Assembly (NCBI RefSeq): GCF_029256985.1
Contig: NZ_JARIDQ010000008.1
Coordinates: forward strand, 1-45,461
DNA length: 45,461 nucleotides
Direction of reading: 5' to 3'
From: Otariodibacter sp.
GTDB taxonomy: Bacteria; Pseudomonadota; Gammaproteobacteria; Enterobacterales; Pasteurellaceae
Shown: in pieces, positions 1 to 8,084 of the stretch
How the letters are laid out: each line of letters begins with the position of its first letter
Numbering within the stretch: position 1 is the first letter of the stretch
Made by a program: the position numbers and the translations under genes
The notes under the pieces: model-generated
What the model saw: only the letters and a program-made list of their open reading frames with translations
The model's database searches: none
What the model was told of the DNA's origin: nothing

Positions 1-18
1 TTGTCTTACATCAAATTC

Positions 19-47
19 TTGATTGAATCTAGCACTTGTTACATAAT
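19..47 (+). promoter_or_regulatory. Probable erpA promoter
   Basis: TTGATT (19-24) and CATAAT (42-47) are separated by 17 bases, a good sigma-70 layout about 37 bases before the erpA start. No convincing IscR site was recognised beside it, and the region further upstream is outside the window. Confidence 0.45.
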
Positions 48-84
48 AGATGAATAAATTTTAATTTTTATATAGGTGTATATG

Positions 85-426
85 ATGAGTGATATAAATG
101 TGCCGATTATTTTTACAGATGCGGCCGCCAATAAGGTTAAAAACCTAATTGAAGGGGAAGATAATCCAAACCTACGATTAAGGGTATATATTACTGGTGG
201 CGGTTGCAGTGGCTTCCAGTATGGTTTTACTTTTGATGAACAAGTGAATGATGGTGATTTAACTATCGAAAATCAGAGTGTAGGACTAGTAGTTGATCCA
301 ATGAGTTTACAATACTTAATTGGGGGAACTGTAGATTATATTGAAGGGTTAGAAGGTTCTCGTTTTGTTGTTAATAACCCTAATGCAAGTTCTACATGCG
401 GATGTGGTTCTTCATTTAGCGTATAA
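85..426 (+). CDS. erpA: Iron-sulfur cluster insertion protein ErpA
   Basis: A-type carrier that passes [Fe-S] clusters to apo-enzymes, in E. coli including the isoprenoid enzyme IspG and respiratory enzymes; cytoplasmic. The 113-residue product matches E. coli ErpA (114 aa) almost throughout. The three cluster-binding cysteines are present: Cys41 in [10 protein letters not shown], and Cys105 and Cys107 in STCGCGS near the C-terminus. I start at the second ATG of an ATGATG pair because AGG at 74-76 is then 8 bases away and the product begins MSDIN like its homologues. An upstream in-frame GTG at 76 is also possible. It is a single-gene unit closed by the hairpin at 446-483 and convergent with menA. 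Confidence 0.96.
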   Translation: MSDINVPIIFTDAAANKVKNLIEGEDNPNLRLRVYITGGGCSGFQYGFTFDEQVNDGDLTIENQSVGLVVDPMSLQYLIGGTVDYIEGLEGSRFVVNNPNASSTCGCGSSFSV

Positions 427-445
427 AAATCAATTTATCTTATTT

Positions 446-483
446 AAAAGACCGTCTGTATTGTGGGGTACAAGCGGTCTTTT
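446..483. terminator. Bidirectional terminator containing an uptake signal
   Basis: AAAAGACCG (446-454) pairs with CGGTCTTTT (475-483). The right arm includes the uptake signal ACAAGCGGTC at 470-479. It lies between the convergent erpA and menA and has A/T runs on both sides, so it can stop transcription from either direction. Confidence 0.75.
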
Positions 484-509
484 ACTTTATTTATTTTGCA
501 AATATTGAT

Positions 510-1433
510 TTACAGTGAAATACCTAATCCAAATAATAAATTGGTGAGTAAAGCTAAGGCTGCCATTTGTCCTAAAAAAGGACGTAGCTCTGTTGGTTCC
601 TTGTGTTTATAAACAGTTTTACCTTGCTTGATAAAAATTGGTGTAGTTAATAAAAATAAGTAGTTATAAATATGTTCAAAGTGGAATACTACAAAGAGTA
701 GGTAAGAGAATATCGCTAGACCAAGTAAAATAACATGGTAAATTCGCCCATTATCTCGACCAATACGTACGATCAACGTATTTTTTCCTGCCGCTTTGTC
801 TTGATAAATATCTCTTAAATTGTTGATATTGAGAACGGCAACAGCGAGCAAACCACATCCTAATGCAGGCAGAAAAATCTGTGTAGGTAAAGTATGTGCT
901 TGTAAATAGAAAGTCCCCCCTACTGCAAGAAACCCAAAGAAAATCAGAACGGAAACGTCACCTAATCCTATGTATCCATAAGGTTTTTTCCCTACAGTAT
1001 AAGTAATTGCAGCAATAATGGCCAGAATACCAAGAATAGTGAAAACGACGAGATCTTGCCAACTTTCATATGAATACCCAATCAAAAAGGCGCCAGAAAT
1101 TAAGCTTAATATCGCAAGAATAATCAATGCAGTTTTTAGCTGACTACCTGTAATTTGACCTTGTTGGATTGCTCTTAATGGACCTATACGTTGTGCAGTA
1201 TCAGATCCCTTGACATGATCGCCATAATCATTCGCAAAATTAGATAAAACTTGTAGTAATAAAGTGGTTAATAAAGCTAACAATGTTGTTATTCCGTTAA
1301 ATTTACCCACCCAACCAGCTAAGGCAGAGCCAACTAAAACAGATGCTAAGGCAAGAGGCAGGGTTCTTGGGCGAGCGGTACTTAACCAAACGGAGAAAGT
1401 AGAAGACTTTTTCATATCAATACATTTACTCAT
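510..1433 (-). CDS. menA: 1,4-dihydroxy-2-naphthoate polyprenyltransferase MenA
   Basis: Inner-membrane UbiA-family enzyme that joins the polyprenyl chain to 1,4-dihydroxy-2-naphthoate, giving demethylmenaquinone. At 307 aa with about eight hydrophobic segments it has the family's size. The two acidic prenyl-diphosphate/Mg motifs are visible: NDYGD at residues 68-72 and NNLRD followed by QD at about 204-212. The N-terminal RPRTLPLALA stretch is typical of MenA. The first ATG has no clear Shine-Dalgarno sequence; a second ATG at codon 7 (1413-1415) is an equally plausible start. It belongs to the same pathway as menD and menH at 19-21.7 kb but is not linked to them in an operon. Confidence 0.93.
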   Translation of the reverse strand: MSKCIDMKKSSTFSVWLSTARPRTLPLALASVLVGSALAGWVGKFNGITTLLALLTTLLLQVLSNFANDYGDHVKGSDTAQRIGPLRAIQQGQITGSQLKTALIILAILSLISGAFLIGYSYESWQDLVVFTILGILAIIAAITYTVGKKPYGYIGLGDVSVLIFFGFLAVGGTFYLQAHTLPTQIFLPALGCGLLAVAVLNINNLRDIYQDKAAGKNTLIVRIGRDNGRIYHVILLGLAIFSYLLFVVFHFEHIYNYLFLLTTPIFIKQGKTVYKHKEPTELRPFLGQMAALALLTNLLFGLGISL

Positions 1434-1488
1434 TTTTATATAGTTTTACTTTTAAAGCAGGGTATATTATTACACAATACGAAAAATC

Positions 1489-1528
1489 TTTTTGATCTTT
1501 TATGGAAAAACTTTAAATTTATATAAAA
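1489..1528 (+). repeat. Direct repeat, left copy (flanks SMR gene)
   Basis: Forty bases matching 1935-1974 without gaps at 35 of 40 positions (core TTTTTGATCTT.TATGGAAAA). It lies in the upstream region of the SMR exporter gene. With its partner it brackets that gene. Confidence 0.7.
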
Positions 1529-1595
1529 TAGTGAGATAAATTTGTTACATTTAATCTTCTATTTAAAAGATTAAGAAGAGGTGAAATTGTAGAAA

Positions 1596-1922
1596 ATGAA
1601 TTGGATATTATTAATCATAGCAGGGTTATTTGAAACAGCTTTTGCGACTTGCCTTGGTAAAGCAAAGGAATCGATTGGAGTAGAAATGATTTACTGGTAT
1701 ATAGGATTTTTGGTTTGTTTACTTATCAGTATGTCTCTTCTCGTTAAATCTACTCAACAATTACCCATTGGAACGGCTTATGCTGTTTGGACAGGTATAG
1801 GTGCAGTTGGGACGGTATTAATTGGGATTTTTCTATTTAAGGAACCCGCTACGTTTTGGCGATTGTTTTTTCTTACTTCGTTAATTGCCTCTATAATTGG
1901 CTTAAAGGTAGTTTCTCACTAA
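1596..1922 (+). CDS. sugE: SMR-family exporter, SugE/Gdx type (guanidinium exporter)
   Basis: Small multidrug resistance family protein of 108 aa with four membrane helices, working as a proton-coupled antiparallel dimer in the inner membrane. The essential glutamate is Glu13 in GLFETAFA. The stretch GTAYAVWTGIGAVG from residue 59 and the ending IIGLK.V..H are those of E. coli SugE, whose family is now known to export guanidinium. A drug-exporting (Qac-type) role is less likely but not excluded. I see no guanidine riboswitch upstream. The gene stands alone between menA (divergent) and trmO and is bracketed by a 40-bp direct repeat, which suggests it was inserted or its leader duplicated here. 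Confidence 0.85.
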   Translation: MNWILLIIAGLFETAFATCLGKAKESIGVEMIYWYIGFLVCLLISMSLLVKSTQQLPIGTAYAVWTGIGAVGTVLIGIFLFKEPATFWRLFFLTSLIASIIGLKVVSH

Positions 1923-1934
1923 TATAAATAAGAT

Positions 1935-1974
1935 TTTTTGATCTTATATGGAAAACCTTTTAATTTATGCAAAA
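1935..1974 (+). repeat. Direct repeat, right copy (overlaps trmO start)
   Basis: Partner of 1489-1528, offset by 446 bases. The trmO start codon at 1967-1969 lies inside it; the left copy has ATA at that place. Confidence 0.7.
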
Positions 1975-2710
1975 CACTATTCAACCAGTAATATTTAATC
2001 CTATTGGTATTGTTGAAACACCCTATGGTGAAAAATTTGCTGTACCTCGGCAGCCTAATTTAGTTACAGAAGGGAAGGGGATTTTACGATTATTACCTCC
2101 TTATAATACTGCTGATGCAGTTAGAGGATTAGAACAATTTAGTCATATTTGGCTGATTTTTCAATTTGACAAAGTACCGGATAGAAATTGGCATGCTACA
2201 GTTCGACCACCTCGTTTAGGAGGGAATGAACGAATAGGGGTATTTGCCAGTCGAGCAACCCATCGTCCTAATCCTATCGGGTTATCTAAAGTTGCGTTGG
2301 AAAAAGTGGAAATCAATGGGGGCGAGGTTCTTCTTCATTTGGGGAGTGTTGATTTAGTTGATGGAACACCTATTTTAGATATTAAACCTTATGTAGTTTA
2401 TGCAGATAGTGAGCCACAAGCTCATTCTGGATTTGCACAACATAAACCAATCGCTAAATTAGACGTTATTTTTTCAAATTCTGCTTTACAAGCGGTAAGT
2501 TTAAGTCCTTATTTTGCAAAATTTAATATTCAGGAACCACTAGAGTTTATTCGCCAAGTGATTGCACAAGATCCACGTCCTGCTTATCAACAAGGTAAGA
2601 TAAGTTCTCGAGTATATGGTATGCATTTAGCGAACCATAATATTCTATGGAAAATCAATGAGCAAAAGCCCAATGTAGCAGAAGTGCTTAAGGTTACTTC
2701 ATTGAATTAA
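1967..2710 (+). CDS. trmO: tRNA (t6A37) N6-methyltransferase TrmO
   Basis: S-adenosylmethionine-dependent enzyme that methylates N6-threonylcarbamoyladenosine at position 37 of some threonine tRNAs. The older names are TsaA and YaeB. The 247-aa product follows E. coli TrmO closely: [12 protein letters not shown] near the start, [16 protein letters not shown] and [13 protein letters not shown] in the beta-barrel SAM domain, and AQDPRPAY in the C-terminal domain. No clear Shine-Dalgarno sequence precedes this ATG, which sits in a 40-bp repeat shared with the SMR gene's leader, so translation signals here are unusual. An uptake-signal core, ACAAGCGGT, lies within the gene near 2489. Confidence 0.93.
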   Translation: MQNTIQPVIFNPIGIVETPYGEKFAVPRQPNLVTEGKGILRLLPPYNTADAVRGLEQFSHIWLIFQFDKVPDRNWHATVRPPRLGGNERIGVFASRATHRPNPIGLSKVALEKVEINGGEVLLHLGSVDLVDGTPILDIKPYVVYADSEPQAHSGFAQHKPIAKLDVIFSNSALQAVSLSPYFAKFNIQEPLEFIRQVIAQDPRPAYQQGKISSRVYGMHLANHNILWKINEQKPNVAEVLKVTSLN

Positions 2711-2772
2711 TTCAACTTATATTACTCTAAGTTTGAATATGATTTACCGATACTAATACTAAGGAATTTATA

Positions 2773-3504
2773 ATGAAATTGCACCAATATCTCTCAATCT
2801 TACCGCTTGCATTGACAATGATGGATGTATCAGCAGAAGTTACTCAGCCTGTTAATCAGGTAATTGATAAACAAGGATCTATTTTTCATTTTTCCACAAA
2901 AGTAACACGTACAGTAGAAAAAGATTTGATGCGTGCACAAATTTATAGTCGCCAATCAGGGAAGAGCTTGTTAGATATAAAGAAAAAAGTATCTGTTAAT
3001 CTCAATAAAGTACTGGAGAGCATAAAACAATACTCATCAATTAATGTATCGACCACTGGTATTAGTAATCGTGTTGATTATGATGATAAAGGAAAAGCCA
3101 AAGGTTGGGTTGCCGAGGGGCAAATTGTCCTCCAAAGTAAAGATTTTGAGATAATGGCTAAGGTATTAGAAACATTAGGTAATGATGTCGCAATTGATTA
3201 TGTGAATTTTAGTATTTCACCCGAAAAAAGAGCATCATTAGAGGACGAAATGACAGTTGAGATCATTAATCAATTCAAACATAAAGCAGAAGTGATTCAA
3301 CAAAGTTTACAAGCTAAAAATTATGTATTAAGTGAAATTACTTTAAATACTCCAAATAGTGGAGGACAATATCAACGCTCAATGCCTGTTATGTATGCAA
3401 CAAAATCATTGTCTGCAATGGAAGATGATTCATTACCTTTAGAGGCAGGAACAGGTGAATTATCTGCTACAGCTTCAGGCAAAATTATTTTTAATCAGGA
3501 ATAA
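2773..3504 (+). CDS. Periplasmic SIMPL-domain (DUF541) protein
   Basis: The 243-aa product starts with a signal peptide (about residues 1-21, cut after VSA) and continues as a SIMPL/DUF541 domain. Members include E. coli YggE, linked to lowering oxidative stress, but the biochemical role is not known. Visible family traits are the early beta-rich segment, a central K.V.G...V.L.S.DFE region and a C-terminal stretch resembling ...MYATKSLSAM. It is preceded by AAGGA and followed after six bases by a tiny lipoprotein gene, so the two are probably co-transcribed. It most likely acts in the periplasm. Confidence 0.75.
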   Translation: MKLHQYLSILPLALTMMDVSAEVTQPVNQVIDKQGSIFHFSTKVTRTVEKDLMRAQIYSRQSGKSLLDIKKKVSVNLNKVLESIKQYSSINVSTTGISNRVDYDDKGKAKGWVAEGQIVLQSKDFEIMAKVLETLGNDVAIDYVNFSISPEKRASLEDEMTVEIINQFKHKAEVIQQSLQAKNYVLSEITLNTPNSGGQYQRSMPVMYATKSLSAMEDDSLPLEAGTGELSATASGKIIFNQE

Positions 3505-3510
3505 TGAATA

Positions 3511-3669
3511 ATGAAGTACTTTGAGAGTGTATTTATAGTTATATTTTGTTTTTTATTGAGTGGATGTTTAGTTACAACTGTTGTTGGTGGGGCAGTATCT
3601 GCGGCAAGTACTGCTGTTGGAACAGCTGTTGATGTTGTTGATGCCGTTACACCAGATATTACGGATTAA
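3511..3669 (+). CDS. Small lipoprotein, 52 aa
   Basis: Short gene beginning six bases after the SIMPL gene stops. Translation gives MKYFESVFIVIFCFLLSGCL and a Gly/Ala/Val-rich tail ending in VTPDITD. The hydrophobic leader followed by LSGC is a typical lipobox, so the mature protein would be about 34 residues attached to a membrane by Cys19. I do not recognise a function. Similar tiny lipoproteins with a TTVVGGAVSAA-type segment occur in other gamma-proteobacteria. Co-transcription with the periplasmic SIMPL protein is inferred from spacing. Confidence 0.7.
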   Translation: MKYFESVFIVIFCFLLSGCLVTTVVGGAVSAASTAVGTAVDVVDAVTPDITD

Positions 3670-3774
3670 ATGTGATTTAATCTTTAACAAGCGGTAACTT
3701 TGTTAGGAAAATTTGCAAATCACGTATAACCCGATACAATGTTTACCGTTTTTATTTTTACCTAAGGAATTTAT

Positions 3775-4311
3775 ATGAAAATCGAAAAAAATGTTGTACC
3801 AAGTATTGCTTACCAAGTTCGTACTCAAGATGGCGTATTGGTTGATGAAGCACCAGTAGAGCAACCCCTTGAGTATCTACATGGTCATAATAACCTTGTT
3901 ATTGGTCTAGAAAATGCATTAGAAGGCAAAACTGTTGGTGAAACGTTTGAAGTTCGAGTAAAACCAGAGGAAGGTTACGGTGACTATAATGAAAATATGG
4001 TTCAACGTGTACCGAAAGATGTATTCCAAGGGGTTGATGAATTAGAAGTCGGTATGCGCTTTATTGCAGATACTGATGTTGGTCCATTACCTGTTGTAAT
4101 TACTGAGATTGATGGTAATGAAGTGATAGTTGATGGAAACCATATGTTAGCTGGTCAAGAGTTATTATTTAGTGTTGAGGTGGTTGCAACACGTGAAGCG
4201 ACATTAGAAGAAATTGCTCATGGACATGTTCATCAAGCAGAAGCAGGTTGTTGTGGTGGCGATCATGATCATGAACACGGTCATCACTGTGGTTGTGGAC
4301 ATAATCACTAA
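3775..4311 (+). CDS. slyD: FKBP-type peptidyl-prolyl isomerase SlyD
   Basis: Cytoplasmic prolyl isomerase and chaperone that also binds nickel and supplies it to hydrogenase maturation in E. coli. The 178-aa product has the SlyD FKBP domain with its inserted flap (about residues 1-150). It is followed by a metal-binding tail rich in His and Cys (GCCGGDHDHEHGHHCGCGHNH). An AAGGA motif lies 8 bases upstream. An uptake signal with the extended TTTGCAAA part lies in the gap before it (about 3689-3720). In a urease-positive cell its nickel-binding tail may be relevant to nickel buffering; this is inference. Confidence 0.94.
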   Translation: MKIEKNVVPSIAYQVRTQDGVLVDEAPVEQPLEYLHGHNNLVIGLENALEGKTVGETFEVRVKPEEGYGDYNENMVQRVPKDVFQGVDELEVGMRFIADTDVGPLPVVITEIDGNEVIVDGNHMLAGQELLFSVEVVATREATLEEIAHGHVHQAEAGCCGGDHDHEHGHHCGCGHNH

Positions 4312-4330
4312 TTAAATACTGGTATAACTC

Positions 4331-5860
4331 ATGGATAATGAGACATTTCTACAAACAGGCACGGATTATCTCCGTGCTATTCTAAGTTCAAAAATTTATG
4401 ATCTTGCCCAAGTGACTCCATTACAAAAAATGGAAAAACTTTCTGATCGTTTGGGTAATCAAATTTATATCAAAAGAGAAGATCGTCAGCCGGTACATAG
4501 TTTTAAAGTACGTGGTGCCTATGCAATGATCTCAAGCCTTTCTACTGCACAAAAAAATGCAGGTGTTATTGCTGCCTCAGCAGGTAATCATGCACAAGGG
4601 GTAGCTCTTTCAGCAAAGCACTTAGGCTTAAGAGCCTTAATTGTAATGCCTCAAAAAACACCCTCAATTAAAGTTGATGCAGTGCGTTCTTTTGGTGGTG
4701 AAGTGTTGCTTTATGGCGCAAATTTTGATGAAGCAAAAGCAAAAGCAATAGAGCTTTCCCAAGAGTTAAATATGACCTTTGTTCATCCATTTGATCACCC
4801 TTTAGTGATTGCAGGACAAGGTTCAATTGGCTTGGAATTATTACAACAAAGCAATCATCTTGATTATGTTTTCGTTCCAGTTGGTGGTGGCGGCTTAGTC
4901 GCTGGAATTGCTGTGCTTATTAAACAATTAATGCCAGAAATTAAAATCATTGGGGTTGAAGCAAAAGATTCTGCATGCTTATATTCCGCATTAAAAGCGG
5001 GAGAGCCGATTGAATTAGATCGTGTTGGCTTATTTGCTGATGGCGTAGCTGTAAAACGTATTGGTGATGAAACCTTCCGTTTATGTCAGCAATATATTGA
5101 TGATGTGGTTTTAGTTGATAATGATGAAGTGTGTGCGGCACTCAAAGATGTATTTGAAAATGTGCGTGCAATAGCAGAGCCTTCTGGTGCGTTATCATTG
5201 GCAGGTTTAAAAAAATACGTTAAACAACATCAGATAGAAAATAAAAATCTGACTTGCATTCTGTCTGGTGCAAATATGAATTTTCACACTTTGCGCTACG
5301 TTTCGGAACGTTGTGAAATTGGTGAAAAACACGAAGCGCTATTGGCCGTTACAATTCCAGAGCAAAAAGGAAGTTTCTTGAAATTCTGTGAAATTATTGG
5401 TAATCGTGCCGTAACCGAATTTAATTACCGTCATGCAGATGATAGTAAAGCTTGCATCTTCGTTGGGGTGAGAGTAAGTGGGCATAATGAGAAAATAGAT
5501 ATTATCAAAAGCTTACAAAATAATGGCTATGATGTGGCCGATCTTTCCGAAGATGATATTGCTAAAACACATATTCGCTATATGGTTGGTGGACGTACTT
5601 CTATGATACCAAACGAACAATTGTATAGCTTTGAGTTCCCTGAGCAAAAGGGAGCTTTACTTCACTTCTTAAAGACTTTGAGTAAGTGGGATATTTCGCT
5701 TTTTCATTATCGTGCCCATGGTGCGGATTATGGCGATATCTTAGCGGCATTTGTAATGGATGATCAGCAAAAATCAATCTTCAATGAAGATTTACAACAA
5801 TTAGGCTATCGCTATCAAAATGTGAGTGAAAGTCCAGCTTATCAATATTTTTTAAAATAA
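4331..5860 (+). CDS. ilvA: Biosynthetic threonine deaminase IlvA
   Basis: PLP enzyme converting threonine to 2-oxobutyrate and ammonia, the first step toward isoleucine; allosterically inhibited by isoleucine in the family. At 509 aa it has the full biosynthetic form (E. coli 514 aa): a catalytic domain with the PLP lysine Lys59 in HSFKVRGA and the glycine loop PVGGGGLVAG, then two ACT-like regulatory domains from about residue 325 to the end. The gene starts 19 bases after slyD and no terminator is seen between them. It is followed by an uptake-signal hairpin at 5874-5931. Confidence 0.95.
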   Translation: MDNETFLQTGTDYLRAILSSKIYDLAQVTPLQKMEKLSDRLGNQIYIKREDRQPVHSFKVRGAYAMISSLSTAQKNAGVIAASAGNHAQGVALSAKHLGLRALIVMPQKTPSIKVDAVRSFGGEVLLYGANFDEAKAKAIELSQELNMTFVHPFDHPLVIAGQGSIGLELLQQSNHLDYVFVPVGGGGLVAGIAVLIKQLMPEIKIIGVEAKDSACLYSALKAGEPIELDRVGLFADGVAVKRIGDETFRLCQQYIDDVVLVDNDEVCAALKDVFENVRAIAEPSGALSLAGLKKYVKQHQIENKNLTCILSGANMNFHTLRYVSERCEIGEKHEALLAVTIPEQKGSFLKFCEIIGNRAVTEFNYRHADDSKACIFVGVRVSGHNEKIDIIKSLQNNGYDVADLSEDDIAKTHIRYMVGGRTSMIPNEQLYSFEFPEQKGALLHFLKTLSKWDISLFHYRAHGADYGDILAAFVMDDQQKSIFNEDLQQLGYRYQNVSESPAYQYFLK

Positions 5861-5873
5861 ATTTTATAAATCT

Positions 5874-5931
5874 ACAAGCGGTCAGTTATTTAATAAATTT
5901 TGCAAAAAATAGAAAATAATAGATCGCTTGT
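5874..5931 (+). terminator. Imperfect uptake-signal hairpin after ilvA
   Basis: ACAAGCGGTC (5874-5883) faces GATCGCTTGT (5922-5931), complementary apart from one G-T wobble. The first copy has the extended signal ending in TTTTGCAAAA. It is plausible as the ilvA terminator, but the loop is long and there is no strong T run. Confidence 0.4.
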
Positions 5932-5952
5932 CATAATAAAAGAGGCAATTTT

Positions 5953-7287
5953 ATGGCAGAACGTAAATATTTTGGGACTGACGGTGTACGTGGTAAAGTC
6001 GGACAATTCCCAATTACTCCTGATTTCGCATTAAAGCTCGGATGGGCAGCAGGAAAGATACTGGCAACTCAAGGCTCTAAAAAAGTGTTAATTGGTAAAG
6101 ATACACGTATTTCAGGCTATATGTTGGAATCTGCTTTAGAAGCAGGTCTAGCTGCGGCAGGATTATCTGCAGCTTTTACAGGACCAATGCCTACACCAGC
6201 GATTGCCTATTTAACCCGTACATTTCGTGCTGAAGCAGGAATTGTGATTTCTGCATCACATAACCCTTATGATGATAATGGAATTAAGTTTTTCTCGACT
6301 GCTGGAGAAAAATTACCTGATGAGGTAGAAGAGGCGATAGAGACATTACTTGAGCAACCAATGGATTGCGTAAGTTCTGCTGAATTGGGACGAGCAAGTC
6401 GTATTACAGATGCTGTAGGGCGTTACATTGAATTTTGTAAAAGCACCTTTCCAGCTCATTTAAGTTTAGATGGCTATAAAATTGTTGTAGATTGTGCCAA
6501 TGGTGCAACTTATCATATTGCCCCTAATGTTATGCGAGAACTTGGTGCAGAAGTTATCGAAATTGGTACTCGCCCAGATGGTTTAAACATCAATGAAAAA
6601 TGTGGTGCAACAGATATTAAAGCACTTCAAAATGTGGTGATTGAATCTGGAGCAGATGTTGGTTTAGCCTATGATGGTGATGGAGATCGTCTTATCATGG
6701 TCGATCATTTAGGTAACAAGGTTGATGGTGATCAGATCTTATTTGTTATTGCTAGAGAAGCACTACGTGCTGGTAAATTGCAAGGTGGTGTTGTAGGTAC
6801 TTTAATGAGTAATATGAGCCTTGAAATTGCTTTAAAAAGTTTAGCGATCCCATTCGTGCGTGCCAAAGTGGGTGATCGCTATGTGCTTGAACAAATGAAA
6901 GAAAGAGGTTGGAAATTAGGTGGTGAAAATTCAGGGCATATTATTGTACTTGATAAAAATACAACAGGAGATGGTATTATTGCATCACTTGAAGTATTAA
7001 GTGCAATGGCTAAAAATAAATTAAGTTTGAATGAGCTAGTAAAAGCCGTACCATTATTCCCACAGGTACTGATTAATGTCCGTTTTGATGGTGGAGATAA
7101 TCCACTTGAATGTGATGAAGTTAAAGCTGTTGCTAAAGAAGTTGAACAACGTTTAGCTGGAAAAGGTCGAATCTTATTGCGTAAATCTGGTACTGAACCA
7201 CTTATTCGTGTCATGGTTGAGTGTGATGATGGCGAAATAGCCCAACGTTGTGCAGAAGAAATTGCTGAAGTAGTAAGACGTAATTAA
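5953..7287 (+). CDS. glmM: Phosphoglucosamine mutase GlmM
   Basis: Interconverts glucosamine-6-phosphate and glucosamine-1-phosphate, the route to UDP-GlcNAc for peptidoglycan, LPS and also the ECA made by the wec genes in this window. The 444-aa product has the usual length. The phosphorylated serine is Ser102 in [12 protein letters not shown]. The metal loop is DGDGDR and the phosphate-binding loop near the end is [17 protein letters not shown]-type ribosome site sits upstream. It is flanked by uptake-signal hairpins on both sides, so it is probably transcribed alone. Confidence 0.97.
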   Translation: MAERKYFGTDGVRGKVGQFPITPDFALKLGWAAGKILATQGSKKVLIGKDTRISGYMLESALEAGLAAAGLSAAFTGPMPTPAIAYLTRTFRAEAGIVISASHNPYDDNGIKFFSTAGEKLPDEVEEAIETLLEQPMDCVSSAELGRASRITDAVGRYIEFCKSTFPAHLSLDGYKIVVDCANGATYHIAPNVMRELGAEVIEIGTRPDGLNINEKCGATDIKALQNVVIESGADVGLAYDGDGDRLIMVDHLGNKVDGDQILFVIAREALRAGKLQGGVVGTLMSNMSLEIALKSLAIPFVRAKVGDRYVLEQMKERGWKLGGENSGHIIVLDKNTTGDGIIASLEVLSAMAKNKLSLNELVKAVPLFPQVLINVRFDGGDNPLECDEVKAVAKEVEQRLAGKGRILLRKSGTEPLIRVMVECDDGEIAQRCAEEIAEVVRRN

Positions 7288-7296
7288 TCCTATTAT

Positions 7297-7340
7297 CAAG
7301 CGGTCATTTTTGCTAAAAATTTTGTAAAACTGACCGCTTG
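7297..7340 (+). terminator. Uptake-signal inverted pair after glmM
   Basis: CAAGCGGTCA (7297-7306) and TGACCGCTTG (7331-7340) are perfect complements in opposite orientation. They form a hairpin 10 bases after the glmM stop codon. The right arm overlaps the -35 box proposed for rpiA. Confidence 0.6.
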
Positions 7341-7366
7341 TCTCTTTGCACTTTTATATTTAGAAT
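7338..7366 (+). promoter_or_regulatory. Probable rpiA promoter
   Basis: TTGTCT (7338-7343) and TAGAAT (7361-7366) are 17 bases apart. Transcription would begin near 7372, inside the PurR-like operator that follows. Confidence 0.5.
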
Positions 7367-7369
7367 TTA

Positions 7370-7385
7370 ACGCAAACGTTTGCTT
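7370..7385 (+). promoter_or_regulatory. PurR-type operator upstream of rpiA
   Basis: ACGCAAACGTTTGCTT matches the E. coli PurR consensus (ACGCAAACGTTTTCNT) at nearly every position and has the central CG palindrome. It begins 4 bases after the proposed -10 box and ends before the ribosome site AGGAGAG (7388-7394), so a bound repressor would block initiation. PurR dependence is inferred. Confidence 0.65.
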
Positions 7386-7397
7386 TTAGGAGAGCGT

Positions 7398-8057
7398 ATG
7401 GATCAGTTAGAAATGAAAAAAATTGCAGCTCGTGCCGCATTAAAATATGTTAAACCAGATACTATTGTTGGCGTAGGTAGCGGTTCAACGGTAAATTGTT
7501 TTATTGAAGTATTGGGTGAAATGGCTCATCAAATTAAAGGAGCTGTTGCAGCATCAAAAAATTCAGAAGAATTATTAAAAAAACAAGGTATTGAAGTTTT
7601 TAATACGAATGAAGTTTCAGGATTAGATGTTTATATTGATGGAGCAGATGAAATTACGCCACAGGGCTATATGATTAAAGGTGGTGGAGCTGCTTTAACT
7701 CGCGAAAAAATTGTAAGCTCTCTCGCTAAAAAATTTATTTGTATTGTGGATGAAAGTAAACAAGTAGATGTTTTAGGTTCAACTTTTGCATTGCCTGTTG
7801 AAGTGATTCCAATGGCTCGCTCTTATGTTGCTCGTCAGTTAGTAGCATTAGGTGGCTCGCCTGAATACCGTGAAAATGTTGTGACTGATAATGGTAATGT
7901 GATTTTAGATGTGTATAACTTCAAGATTTTAGAACCATTAAAAATGGAACACACGATCAACAATATTGCAGGTGTTGTGACTAACGGAATTTTTGCTCAA
8001 CGTTATGCAAATGTTACTATTGTTGGAACCCCAGAGGGTGCCAAAATTCTCGAATAA
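7398..8057 (+). CDS. rpiA: Ribose-5-phosphate isomerase A
   Basis: Interconverts ribose-5-phosphate and ribulose-5-phosphate in the pentose phosphate pathway; ribose-5-phosphate is the precursor of PRPP and so of purines. The product is 219 aa, the same as E. coli RpiA, with the family motifs [29 protein letters not shown] and TNGIFA. I chose the ATG at 7398 because AGGAGAG lies just before it and the product starts MDQLEMKK; the frame is open further upstream. serA follows after 27 bases in the same direction, so the two probably share a transcript. A PurR-like operator precedes the gene. Confidence 0.96.
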   Translation: MDQLEMKKIAARAALKYVKPDTIVGVGSGSTVNCFIEVLGEMAHQIKGAVAASKNSEELLKKQGIEVFNTNEVSGLDVYIDGADEITPQGYMIKGGGAALTREKIVSSLAKKFICIVDESKQVDVLGSTFALPVEVIPMARSYVARQLVALGGSPEYRENVVTDNGNVILDVYNFKILEPLKMEHTINNIAGVVTNGIFAQRYANVTIVGTPEGAKILE

Positions 8058-8084
8058 TAATAAAGATGTAAATCAGGAAATAAT

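Noticed and set aside
1434-1595. Guanidine riboswitch upstream of the SugE/Gdx-type gene
   Set aside because: I looked for paired hairpins with ACGR-type loops or the larger class I fold and found nothing convincing in this A/T-rich leader.
4947-5141. Antisense frame in ilvA (and similar antisense frames in glmM, serA, valS, hemL, kbp)
   Set aside because: They lie wholly inside well-supported genes, lack ribosome sites and have the composition of shadow frames.
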